The translations under genes and the position numbers were made by a program. Below, piece by piece: positions 36,428-45,007 of a DNA stretch of 64,000 nt; the stretch's first letter is position 1; each line of letters starts with the position of its first letter. Source of the stretch: Nostoc sp. HK-01 (lineage in GTDB: Bacteria; Cyanobacteriota; Cyanobacteriia; Cyanobacteriales; Nostocaceae); contig AP018318.1 in assembly GCA_003990705.1 (NCBI GenBank), positions 1,240,001-1,304,000 of the forward strand, written 5' to 3'. The notes under the pieces were generated by a model that did no database searches, was not told where the DNA came from, and worked only from the letters and a program-made list of their open reading frames with translations.

Positions 36428-36771
36428 CCAGATTTTGTTTTTTTTGAACCTATGAATGTCTCTAATTCATCTAGTTCTCCAACTTCTGGTACAGCATCTT
36501 CTTGGGGTACGTCTGGCAGCTTTTCTCCTCTTTGTTTTACCCAAGAGATTATAGTAGTATGATGTACACCTTTAACACGTTCAATCCCACGAAAACCCAT
36601 CCCATTAAGATACATTTTTAAACATTCTTGTTTAAGTTCCTCTGAGTATCCTTTTGGCGGATCGTACACATCAATAAATTGGCGATCGCAGTTAGTACAG
36701 ATGTGATTTTGTTTACCTCTCCGTTTTCCATTCTTTCTAATTTCCGTAGACTCACAGTATGGACATTGCAC
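36412..36771 (-). CDS. IS1 transposase, N-terminal frame (InsA)
   Basis: 119 aa. Zinc-finger start CPYCESTEIRKNG...CTNC, then a helix-turn-helix (GMGFRGIERVKGVHHTTIISW). Stops 16 nt into the overlap with the catalytic frame, after the A8 slippage run. Both frames intact, so the element may be active. Confidence 0.87.
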   Translation of the reverse strand: MQCPYCESTEIRKNGKRRGKQNHICTNCDRQFIDVYDPPKGYSEELKQECLKMYLNGMGFRGIERVKGVHHTTIISWVKQRGEKLPDVPQEDAVPEVGELDELETFIGSKKTKSGCGQQ

Positions 36772-36810
36772 AGTAGATTACCTCAATTCATCCCTCTATT
36801 ATGCAACGCC

Positions 36811-36953
36811 TTTATTTACTGTGTCTTAGTCTATTAATCTGCGGTATATGGGTGCCTTTTGTCCCTTCAGCTTTATTGCTAATAGGGACAGCAAGTGCGA
36901 TTTCTATACAAAACTGCACATCAGACTTTTGGCAAAAATTGAACCATAAATAA
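36811..36953 (+). pseudogene. Displaced 3' end of the CHAT-CHASE2 gene
   Basis: After the second TSD copy (36811-36818), the frame from 36819 reads CLSLLICGIWVPFVPSALLL then IGTASAISIQNC and ends with TAA at 36951-36953. Joined to residue ~734 of the upstream part it supplies the third transmembrane helix and a short tail. It has no start of its own, so it is a cut-off gene fragment. Confidence 0.87.
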
Positions 36954-37027
36954 TTAATTGTCAGAAACATCAGTTTAAGCAGATAAAATTAACTGTTTCA
37001 GCCACACACAACTGGAGTTTACAACTG

Positions 37028-37801
37028 ATGAGACTATTATTCGGATTAACTCTAAGCTACTTAGGTTTTTTAACTAGTCAAACCCTGGTACTAGCAACAC
37101 CAATACCAATGGCTAGTCATAATCTGAAAACTTTATCTCAACAAGTGAATTTCAATCCACCTAAACCACCCGCAGATCCACCGCCTGGGGGTAGAGTTTT
37201 GGGTGGCGCAAAACGCGGTTCTTGTCCCCAAGTCAAACAAGATTTGACTGCTTTAGTACCCTTTACTCAAGAACCACCGTCAGTTACAAATGTTTGGTCA
37301 TTAACTACATCAGCACATCCCACATTTTGGTTCTATGTGCCATATTCCCAAACAGCAAATCTTCCGGCTATGTTTGTGCTGCAAGATCAACAATCCAAGG
37401 ACTTGTATAAACAACCTATAGCTTTGCCAAATCATCCAGGAATCATCAGTGTTTCTCTACCTGCTAATACTCCTGGGTTAGCTGTTAATCAACAATACCG
37501 TTGGTTTTTGACTTTTGCTTGCGAGACACAAGAAGACTCACCTCCTATTTACGTTGAAGGAGTAATCCAACGAGTTAAACTCAGTCGAGAAATTACCCAA
37601 GAACTACAAACAGCTACACCTTTACAACAGTTTGCCATCTATGCCCAAAATGGTATTTGGCACGAAGCAATCACAACACTAGCAAAACTCAGACAAGAAC
37701 ATCCTCAAGATCCAGCCCTGAAAACACAATGGCAAAATTTGTTAGCCAGCATCCGTTTAGGTAATGTTGCAACAGAACCAATCTTGTCAGATAAACATTA
37801 A
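37028..37801 (+). CDS. DUF928 family secreted protein
   Basis: 257 aa with a Sec signal peptide (helix ~3-20, cleavage after LATP or near). Mature part: PPPGGRVLGGAKRGSC, then LTALVP, PTFWFYVPY, YRWFLTFAC, all typical of the cyanobacterial DUF928 family. Two Cys suggest a disulfide. Third gene of the DUF1822 / CHAT-CHASE2 operon, 74 nt after the broken 3' end. The IS1 insertion probably reduces its expression. Function unknown; a periplasmic partner of the CHASE2 sensor is a guess. Confidence 0.82.
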   Translation: MRLLFGLTLSYLGFLTSQTLVLATPIPMASHNLKTLSQQVNFNPPKPPADPPPGGRVLGGAKRGSCPQVKQDLTALVPFTQEPPSVTNVWSLTTSAHPTFWFYVPYSQTANLPAMFVLQDQQSKDLYKQPIALPNHPGIISVSLPANTPGLAVNQQYRWFLTFACETQEDSPPIYVEGVIQRVKLSREITQELQTATPLQQFAIYAQNGIWHEAITTLAKLRQEHPQDPALKTQWQNLLASIRLGNVATEPILSDKH

Positions 37802-37813
37802 AACAAGGGTGTG

Positions 37814-37919
37814 AGTGCAGAGTGCAGAGAAGCAGAGAAAGTATTTAAGTACTCCCCACTCAGCGAGAAGTTGCGTGCGCGGGTTTCCCGCGTTGAGCAA
37901 ACTTCGGTGACTCTGCACT
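37814..37919. repeat. Long-loop inverted repeat between convergent genes
   Basis: AGTGCAGAGT (37814-37823) and ACTCTGCACT (37910-37919) flank about 86 nt holding a GCGGG-TTT-CCCGC hairpin. Lies between the DUF928 and G3E GTPase stops, so it may terminate both. Confidence 0.55.
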
Positions 37920-37921
37920 TT

Positions 37922-38893
37922 TTACGCCAGACAAGCCAAAAAATCTTGCTTGAGTTTGGCTTCATCTAAATTCCGCCCGATAAAAACTAATTCGTTTTTG
38001 CGGGTTTCGCTTGGTTTCCAAGGGCGATCTGGTCTACCGTCAAATATCATGTGTACCCCTTGAAAAACAAAGCGATTGTCTTCTCCAGCAATATTTAAAA
38101 TCCCTTTCATCCGAAAAATATCGGTGCCTTGAGTACGCAATAATTCACTCATCCAAGCGTGTAATTTTTCCCCATCCAGCGCTCCTTGGGCGACTAAAGC
38201 CACAGAATAAACGCTTTCATCATGTACGTGAGCATCTTCGCCTAAGAAATTGGGATCAATTTCTAAAGCGCGGTTAAGGTCGAAGGCTTGCACACCCAAT
38301 AACGCATCCATTGATAATTCTGAGTTACGGGTGCGATAAATTTTGGCGATCGCATTCATTCCCCGAATCCGCTTTTCTAATTCTGCTAGTTCTTCTGGTG
38401 CAACTAAATCAGTTTTATTAAGTAAAATAACGTCGGCAAACGCAATTTGTTCTTGGGCTTCATCTGCTTCCCAGTGTTGCCAAATATGCTTGGCATCGAC
38501 CACCGTCACCACTGCATCTAGCGACAGTTGATTTTGCATATCTTCATCGACGAAGAATGTCTGAATTACTGGTGCAGGATCAGCTAAACCCGTAGTTTCA
38601 ATTACTAAATGGTCAAACTTATCACGTCGCTTCATCAAATTACCGATGATGCGAATTAAGTCGCCGCGGACTGTACAACAAATACAGCCGTTATTCATTT
38701 CAAAAATTTCTTCATCGGCATCAATAACTAATTGATTATCAATGCCTACTTCCCCAAATTCATTCACAATCACTGCAACTTTTTTGCCGTGTTCGTAAGT
38801 GAGAATGTGATTGAGTAAAGTTGTTTTACCTGCTCCCAAGTAGCCAGTTAAAACAGTCACGGGAACTGAATTTGTCATTCCATCAGCCACCAT
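37922..38893 (-). CDS. G3E (CobW/ZNG-like) GTPase, metal chaperone family
   Basis: 323 aa. Walker A in GYLGAGKTTLLNH, metal-binding CICC motif in NNGCICCTVRGD, switch ETTGLADPAPV and NKTD (LLNKTDLVA). C-terminal CobW_C domain from ~205 (VYSVALVAQGALDGEKLHAWM). These proteins deliver metals, mainly zinc or cobalt, to client enzymes. A His-containing stretch (EDAHVHDES) near 212-220 could bind metal. Start may be the second Met (MTNSVPVTVL). No zinc-responsive site recognised. Confidence 0.9.
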   Translation of the reverse strand: MVADGMTNSVPVTVLTGYLGAGKTTLLNHILTYEHGKKVAVIVNEFGEVGIDNQLVIDADEEIFEMNNGCICCTVRGDLIRIIGNLMKRRDKFDHLVIETTGLADPAPVIQTFFVDEDMQNQLSLDAVVTVVDAKHIWQHWEADEAQEQIAFADVILLNKTDLVAPEELAELEKRIRGMNAIAKIYRTRNSELSMDALLGVQAFDLNRALEIDPNFLGEDAHVHDESVYSVALVAQGALDGEKLHAWMSELLRTQGTDIFRMKGILNIAGEDNRFVFQGVHMIFDGRPDRPWKPSETRKNELVFIGRNLDEAKLKQDFLACLA

Positions 38894-39145
38894 ATCACCA
38901 AAACCTCTGTTCTCGTCTGAATGATAATCTCACCCATGATAAGCGGTTTTGGATTTTTGTGTGAATTTGCAGATAATTCATATTTTTCTGAAATTAACAA
39001 CTACCATAAGTAAGATTTTTCATAAATTTGAACTTTAAGTTTACAAGCATTAAAAACTAGCCAATTGTCTAGATTTAGGCATTTTAATCTCATGGTATAG
39101 TCGCTCTGACCGATGTAAGTATCTGCCTGAAACGAGGAATCTATA

Positions 39146-39892
39146 GTTAACAAAGAATCGAATGGCAAGATTGCATTGATTACTGGCGCAAACAAAGGTC
39201 TGGGATTTGAAATGAGTCGCCAACTTGCCCAGCATGGATTAACAGTTTTGATCGCAGGTCGTAATCTCCAAGCGGCGCAAACAGCAGCAACAACTCTCCA
39301 AAATGAAGGATTATTGGCTGAAGCGATCGCACTTGATGTTAACAACAGTAGCCAAATTCAGACCGCCGTTCAAGAAATTAGCGATCGATTTGGCAAACTT
39401 GATGTTCTCATCAACAATGCAGGGGTAATGTTGGATGGTGAATGGATAGTCAGCAACGCGAGTTCCGTTTCTTTAGACATTATCCGCAAGACCTTCGAGA
39501 CTAACTTTTTTGCCTTAGTCGAAGTGACTCAAGCGTTATTACCTTTGATTTTAAAAAGCCCAAGCGGTCGGATTGTCAATATGGCCAGCATTGAAGCTTC
39601 ACTTACACTTCACGCCGATCCAAACTCGTTTATTTATGATGCCAAACCTTTTGCCTACAATGCTTCCAAAGCGGCAGTTAATTCTTTCACCGTTCACTTA
39701 GCGCATGAGCTACGCAATACACCAGTCAAAGTAAACAGCGCCCATCCCGGTTGGGTAAAAACAGAATTGGGTGGTGAAGGTGCAATGATGGACATTAGCG
39801 AGGGAGCAAAAACGGGTGTTCAGTTAGCAACTCTGCCTGATGATGGGCCAAGTGGAGGCTTTTTCCATTTGGGTGAGCCTGTGCCTTGGTAG
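39146..39892 (+). CDS. Short-chain dehydrogenase/reductase, start uncertain
   Basis: SDR of about 248 aa. TGANKGLG cofactor loop, NNAG (VLINNAGVML), catalytic S...YxxxK (NMASIEAS; FAYNASKAA) are intact. The first strand (KIALITG) lies before the TTG at 39176, so translation must begin further up. The open frame from 39131 has no ATG or GTG: a GAGGA at 39134-39138 stands 8 nt before GTT at 39146. Either an unusual start is used or the start codon was lost by mutation. Substrate not predicted. Confidence 0.72.
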   Translation, partial: VNKESNGKIALITGANKGLGFEMSRQLAQHGLTVLIAGRNLQAAQTAATTLQNEGLLAEAIALDVNNSSQIQTAVQEISDRFGKLDVLINNAGVMLDGEWIVSNASSVSLDIIRKTFETNFFALVEVTQALLPLILKSPSGRIVNMASIEASLTLHADPNSFIYDAKPFAYNASKAAVNSFTVHLAHELRNTPVKVNSAHPGWVKTELGGEGAMMDISEGAKTGVQLATLPDDGPSGGFFHLGEPVPW

Positions 39893-39965
39893 TTTTGTTA
39901 CTAAAATGCGATCGCTCATTAACATATATCAAGCTAACATCAGGTGTAGTCAAATCATGGCAACT

Positions 39966-40592
39966 TTACCTACCACCTCTCAATATTTGTTCAGCTGTTA
40001 GTTTTAAATCTGGGAAAGTAGGAGAGACGATGATCTGATTGCCTCGAAATTGCTCAATTTCATACTCCCCATTCACTAGCGTACAAAGAGAGAGTGTGGG
40101 TTGTTTGGGCTTACCAATATGTCTAGTACCACCATTACCTGCGTAGTCTGCAATCCAATATTCGGGAATGCCTAAAACCGCGTAGTCTTCAACCTTACGG
40201 GCATAATCATTTTGCCAGTTGCTACTAACAACTTCCGCTACGAATTTAATCGAACTGCCCAGAGTTAAGATAGACTGGTCAGGCCAAAGCAGTTCTTTGG
40301 TAAGTTCATCTCGATCAACGACTGCAACATCAGGTCGAAATGCGGTCATCCCCATATTAGAAGGTCGCAATAGTCCCCGCTGAAGGACAAACCAAGGTAA
40401 ACCTATTCTATCGATTTGGACACAAATCTTTGCAGTAATAAAGGCTGCAACTTCTTCATGCGGCCCCGTTGGTTCCAAGTCGAACACCTCTCCATCAATC
40501 AGTTCATAGTGGTTATCGCCATTATAAAAGGCGAGAAACTCATCAAAACTGAGTGGTTTTTGTTGTATTGGTTGGTTGATTGCAATGGACAT
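39966..40592 (-). CDS. Uma2-family (DUF820) protein, copy 1
   Basis: 208 aa. PD-(D/E)xK nuclease-like fold: LSFDEFLAF, YELIDGEVFDLEPTG, FRPDVAVVDRDE, FVAEVVSSNW and DYAVLGIPEYWIADY. Uma2 proteins are greatly expanded in cyanobacteria, with no proven function. Divergent from another Uma2 gene (copy 2) across a 182-nt gap. Confidence 0.88.
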   Translation of the reverse strand: MSIAINQPIQQKPLSFDEFLAFYNGDNHYELIDGEVFDLEPTGPHEEVAAFITAKICVQIDRIGLPWFVLQRGLLRPSNMGMTAFRPDVAVVDRDELTKELLWPDQSILTLGSSIKFVAEVVSSNWQNDYARKVEDYAVLGIPEYWIADYAGNGGTRHIGKPKQPTLSLCTLVNGEYEIEQFRGNQIIVSPTFPDLKLTAEQILRGGR

Positions 40593-40651
40593 AGCTCAAC
40601 TTACCCCAATTGATGCTTTTAGTCTACCAAGGCGATCGCATTACTGCCCTC

Positions 40652-40765
40652 TTAATCACCAAATTCTTCTCTAAAGGTTTGATAGACAGTATCAGAGTTG
40701 AGTGCTTTGGCAGCCAATTCATGAGCGTTTAGATTAGAGATAATATTTCCATAATTCAGTAACTC
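40652..40765 (-). pseudogene. Short open frame without start, possible gene relic
   Basis: A minus-strand frame of 37 codons ends in NSDTVYQTFREEFGD but has no ATG/GTG. The sequence is protein-like and may be the decayed end of a small gene beside the Uma2 pair. Not recognised. Confidence 0.25.
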
Positions 40766-40774
40766 TCAAAAGCT

Positions 40775-41395
40775 ATGAATCAAGCCAGACCCAAGTTAGT
40801 AACCTTTGAGGAATTCATCGATCGCCTATCTGAAAATTCCGGGGTACGCTACGAATTACATAATGGAAGTATTGTTGAAATGGCACAACCAGTAGGAGAC
40901 CATGAGGAAGTCAAGGGTTTTTTGACAATCAAGATTAGTGCTGCAATTGAAAGATTAGAACTTCCCTATTTTCTCCCTAACCAAGCTATAGTTAGACCTC
41001 TGGAAAAAGATTCTGGTTATTTTCCCGATGTGTTGGTGCTAAATCGGGCAAATCTGACAAATGAACCATTATGGAAAAAAGCATCTACCATCAGTTTAGA
41101 TGCTTCGATACCTTTGGTAATTGAGGCGGTATCAACTAACTGGCGGGACGATTACTACTTAAAATTTGCTGATTACGAAGAGATGGGTATCCCCGAATAT
41201 TGGATTATCGACTATGCAGCGTTGGGTGGGCGTAATTTTATCGGGAATCCTAAACAACCGACAATCTCTGTCTGTAACTTAGTTGATGGAGAATATCAAA
41301 TCAGTAAGTTTCGAGATAGCGATCGCATTATCTCCCAAACTTTCCCGGAATTGAATCTCACCCCAACCCAAATTTTTCAAGCAGGTTTGGCATAG
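40775..41395 (+). CDS. Uma2-family (DUF820) protein, copy 2
   Basis: 206 aa. Same core as copy 1: VTFEEFIDRLSENSGVRYEL, YFPDVLVLNRANL, LVIEAVSTNWRDDYYLKFAD, MGIPEYWIIDYAALGGR. The two are head to head and clearly related but diverged. Function unknown. Confidence 0.88.
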   Translation: MNQARPKLVTFEEFIDRLSENSGVRYELHNGSIVEMAQPVGDHEEVKGFLTIKISAAIERLELPYFLPNQAIVRPLEKDSGYFPDVLVLNRANLTNEPLWKKASTISLDASIPLVIEAVSTNWRDDYYLKFADYEEMGIPEYWIIDYAALGGRNFIGNPKQPTISVCNLVDGEYQISKFRDSDRIISQTFPELNLTPTQIFQAGLA

Positions 41396-41451
41396 ATTTC
41401 ATAGTCAAGCTTGAAGTATTCTCTATACCTCTCTCACCTGTCCCCTGTAAC

Positions 41452-42747
41452 CTATAGTCTCTCACCTACTCTACGCCGGATTTTGTGCCAAATTAACCCA
41501 GCCACAATCAATCCTAAACCAACTTGCCAGATAGCAGACTCTACCCAAAAAGCTAGAAATAAACAAGATAACAGACCCATCCAGCCTACCCATATCGGAT
41601 ACAGTCTCTCCGATGCAGTCAGTTTGAGAGAAGCTAAGTTGGTAATTGCGTAATAAATTAAAACACTAAAGGCGCTAAACGACCAAGTAGTTTTGACATT
41701 ACCTAAAAATACTAAAAGTGCGATCGCAATTCCCACCACAATCACAGCCCAGTATGGGGAATTCTGTTCGCGGTTGAGTCTAGCTAAAAATTTGGGCGCA
41801 TCGGCACGGCGACCCATCGCTAATAAAACGCGCGACAAGCCCAAAATCAAGTTCAACAGTACACCCAACATTGCGGTCATTGCACCAACCGCCAACACCA
41901 AAGCTACACTAGAACCCGCCACATTACGGGCGACAACTTCTAGCGGTGCTGCGTTGCTTTGTCCTGTAGCATCACTTAAAAAATCTGCGCCTACAGCCCC
42001 AATACCAACAGTTGCAACAACTATATATAACAGCATTGTCAGCAGCAAACAGAGAATCATCGCTTTGGGAATTGTTTCCCTCGGAGAATGGGCTTCTTCT
42101 CCCATTGTGGCAATACGCCCGTAACCAGTGTAAGCCACAAACATCAACGCGCTGGCGTGAAGTATCGCCCCTGGAGAACTAGTGAAAAAGGGTGTCAAGT
42201 TTGCCATACCCACCGTTGCTGCACGCGGTAGACAAACCAGTACAAATAAACCTAATGACACCAATGTTACTGAAACAATGACTGTATTGGCAGCATTAGA
42301 CCGTCTAATCCCGGTTAATACAATTCCTGTCATCACAACTACTGCTAACACAGCCACAGGTACAAGCCAACTGTTATTCCACCCTAAAATATTCAGGAAG
42401 TAACCAGCAAAACCTAAAGCAGCTGTAGCAGCAGAAGCAATTTTCGCTACCAAAAACATCCAACCTGCGGTAAAGCCAAAAGCCGGAGTCAGATATTTAT
42501 AACCATATTCATAAGTTCCACCACTAACTGCATGATTAGCAGCTAACTGGGCGCTATTCAAACCATTACAAGTGGCAACAATTGCCCCAATTACCACCGC
42601 GAGAATTACTGCTGGCCCAGCTATCCCCACCGCAATTCCAATACTGACAAATACACCCGTTCCGACAATCGAACCCAGCCCCATCAGAGTTGCACCAAAA
42701 ACGCCTAACTCGCGTTTGAGTTGGGTTGGTGAATTGCTAACGGACAT
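41452..42747 (-). CDS. APC-family amino-acid permease
   Basis: 431 aa with about 12 hydrophobic helices. The N-terminal GLGSIVGTGVFVSIGIAVG and the following AGPAVILAVVIGAI are the substrate-site unwound helix of APC transporters; GRIATMGEEAHSPRETIPKA is the conserved loop. A final basic tail (HKIRRRVGERL). Substrate probably an amino acid. Single gene. Confidence 0.87.
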   Translation of the reverse strand: MSVSNSPTQLKRELGVFGATLMGLGSIVGTGVFVSIGIAVGIAGPAVILAVVIGAIVATCNGLNSAQLAANHAVSGGTYEYGYKYLTPAFGFTAGWMFLVAKIASAATAALGFAGYFLNILGWNNSWLVPVAVLAVVVMTGIVLTGIRRSNAANTVIVSVTLVSLGLFVLVCLPRAATVGMANLTPFFTSSPGAILHASALMFVAYTGYGRIATMGEEAHSPRETIPKAMILCLLLTMLLYIVVATVGIGAVGADFLSDATGQSNAAPLEVVARNVAGSSVALVLAVGAMTAMLGVLLNLILGLSRVLLAMGRRADAPKFLARLNREQNSPYWAVIVVGIAIALLVFLGNVKTTWSFSAFSVLIYYAITNLASLKLTASERLYPIWVGWMGLLSCLFLAFWVESAIWQVGLGLIVAGLIWHKIRRRVGERL

Positions 42748-43099
42748 CTTTCATATCTCCTGATTTAGAAAATTAGAGATGTAGCACTCATTGCTGAGGA
42801 TACCACTACAGAAATACAGTAGAAACAAGAAATTTCGCCATGTTTTGATACGTAAAAAAGTCTATTTTGTAAAAAATACATAAAAATAATGCGTTTTTGT
42901 AATTAGTATTATTGGCCGAATGTATTTGTCTTGATACACTCAAAAACTTACCAAGGAAATGCTTATGGGCTTTTAAACTATTTTTATTCAATCAAAAATA
43001 ATCAACTTTATTGTATAAAATGATACTATAAACTATAGTATTTAGACTTACAGTAATGTTACTAAAGGTTTTTAGTAACATTACTGTAAGTCTAAATAA
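42748..43099. other. 352-nt divergent region between permease and porin genes
   Basis: AT-rich; carries promoters for the two divergent genes and ends with the 26-bp inverted repeat at 43041-43096. No other element recognised. Confidence 0.5.
43041..43096 (+). promoter_or_regulatory. Perfect 26-bp inverted repeat in the porin leader
   Basis: Arms at 43041-43066 and 43071-43096 are exact reverse complements (TTTAGACTTACAG... / ...CTGTAAGTCTAAA) around the loop GGTT. The right arm ends three bases before the ATG at 43100. In RNA it would hide any ribosome-binding site; in DNA it could form a cruciform. Confidence 0.93.
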
Positions 43100-44879
43100 A
43101 TGTCTGATACTCTGCGTAATTCATTGGGGATAGCATCAATAGTTATAGGGTTGAATGCGATCGCGGCAACAACTGTATCTGCCAATCCGACAATCCAAAG
43201 CAATGTAATTTCTGAGACCAATAGTGCAGACTCGGAAAACGAGATTCAAGGTCAAGTAACATCCGTATCGCAACTGACAGATGTGCAACCTACAGATTGG
43301 GCATTCCAGGCATTGCAATCATTAGTTGAACGTTATGGTTGTATTGCAGGCTACCCAAATAGCACCTATCGCGGCAATCGCGCCCTGACTCGTTATGAAT
43401 TTGCCGCAGGTTTGAATGCTTGTTTGAATCGAGTTAATGAATTGATTGCCAGTAGTACAGCAGACTTAGTAACTAAAGAAGACTTAGCAACTTTACAAAA
43501 ACTACAAAAAGATTTTGCTGAGACTTTGACAGAAGTGAGAGGCAGAGTTGATGCCTTAGAAAATCGCACCGCTATTTTAGAAAGTCAGCAATTTTCCACC
43601 ACCACTAAATTCAATGGAGAAGTAATTTTTAGTGTGGGAGGGGTGTTTGGTGAAGATAGAGCCATAGACTCTGACCGTTGGCGCAGAATTGAAAGTGGAG
43701 TGAGTACGTACGTACGTACGTACGAGAGCAGCTGAATATGCAGCCTCTGGAGGTCGGCGGTTGCAAGATAATACAATATTTAGCGATCGCATCCGTCTTA
43801 ACTTAGTTACCAGCTTCACAGGTAAAGACCAACTGTTAACCCGTTTAGAAGCAAATAACACCGTATTTTTTAACAATGCCGTTACGGGTACAAACATGAC
43901 CCGCCTTTCTTGGGATGGAGATACAAATAATGAATTTTTGATTGGGAAATTATTGTATCGCTTTCCCGTAGGTGAGAAACTCAACGTTATTGTTGATGCG
44001 ATTGGGGGGGAATTTTACGACAACTTCAACAACTTTAACCCCTTGTTAGCATCAATTCCCTTGGGTTCTATTTCTCGCGCCAGTCGTTTTTCTCCGATTT
44101 ACCGCGCCAGTAACAGTGGTTCTGGGGTTAATTTTGGTACAGGCGTGAGTGTTAACTACAAACTCAGCGACCAGATTACTTTCTCTGGTGGTTATCTTGC
44201 CAGAAGAGCCAATGATCCAACAGAGGGAAGAGGTTTATTTGATGGTAGTTATGGCGCATTAGCACAATTAGCATTTCAACCAAACAAAAACCTGGCATTA
44301 GGATTTACCTACGCCCATTCCTACTTTAGTGGTTCTAATAATGATGTCGCAGTTTCCGGGTTGTATGGTGGTGCTTTTGCAGATCAACCCTTTGGCGCAG
44401 GCCCTGGAAGTACAGCCACAAATCCCCGTGGAATCGCCACTTCTGCCAATTACTATAGTTTTCAAACCAGCTATCGTGTCAACTCAAAATTTGTCTTGTC
44501 TGGTTGGGTGGGGTATACTCAAGCGATCGCTGAAACTACATTTTTACCTAATGTCAATCGTGGCGATAAAGCCGATATCTGGAATTGGGCAGTGACTTTT
44601 GCTTTCCCAGACTTGGGTAAAAAAGGTAACTTAGGTGGGATTATCTTCGGTCAACCGCCAAAAGTTACAGAGAATGACTTTGGTGAAAATGTGCGGACTG
44701 CTACTAGCGCCCGTCGAGAAGACTCTGATACCTCCTACCGTTTAGAAGCATTGTATCGCTACCAAGTTAATGACAATATCTCCATTACACCCGGACTGCT
44801 GGTAATTTTTAACCCCGAACATAACAGCAACAACGATACAATTTACACTGGCATCATTCGGACTACATTCCGATTTTAG
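43100..44879 (+). pseudogene. SLH/OprB-type carbohydrate or iron porin, out of frame at a tetranucleotide repeat
   Basis: Two frames form one gene. The first (43100-43735) has a signal peptide, an SLH domain at ~55-105 (TDWAFQALQSLVERYGCIAG) and a coiled coil (TLQKLQKDFAETLTEVRGRV). The second (open from 43704, to 44879) holds the beta-barrel (DRIRLNLVTSFTGKDQL...), ending in the porin-like final IIRTTFRF. The break is exactly at (GTAC)5 (43704-43723). With four copies, or with seven, the two parts read as one. The current state gives a truncated product. Could be a pseudogene or a phase-variable outer-membrane porin. Hairpin terminator at 44911 follows. Confidence 0.87.
43704..43723 (+). repeat. 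(GTAC)5 tetranucleotide repeat at the porin frameshift
   Basis: Five tandem GTAC units. The preceding SLH/coiled-coil frame and the following barrel frame are out of register by one base; loss of one unit restores the frame. Confidence 0.95.
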
Positions 44880-44910
44880 TAGTCCGCCACACCAACTATC
44901 TCAGCTCATA

Positions 44911-44941
44911 GATACCCGACTTTTTCAAAAAGTCGGGTATC
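44911..44941. terminator. Hairpin after the porin gene
   Basis: GATACCCGACTTTTT and AAAAAGTCGGGTATC pair over 15 bp around a single C. A variant of the hairpins at 2764 and 19466. Confidence 0.6.
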
Positions 44942-45007
44942 TGAACACCTGCAACCTGTCAAATTAAATTCCTCCTCGTTATGGGGAATCGAATATGTTC
45001 TCGCATC

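Larger units (their letters stand above)
36057..36810 (-). mobile_element. IS1-family insertion sequence, 754 bp
   Basis: Terminal inverted repeats start GGCGTTGC on both ends; the first 26 nt match at 23 positions (both include GGGATGAATT). Flanked by an exact 8-bp duplication TTTATTTA at 36049-36056 and 36811-36818. Carries a two-frame IS1 transposase on the minus strand. Removal of the element plus one copy of the duplication restores a continuous frame of the CHAT-CHASE2 gene. Confidence 0.93.

Noticed and set aside
42748-43040. NtcA or Fur box upstream of the porin
   Set aside because: No convincing GTA-N8-TAC or iron box could be aligned by eye.
43744-43984. Minus-strand frames across the porin (YVRTYV repeats)
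   Set aside because: Shadows caused by the GTAC palindromic repeat, which reads similarly on both strands.
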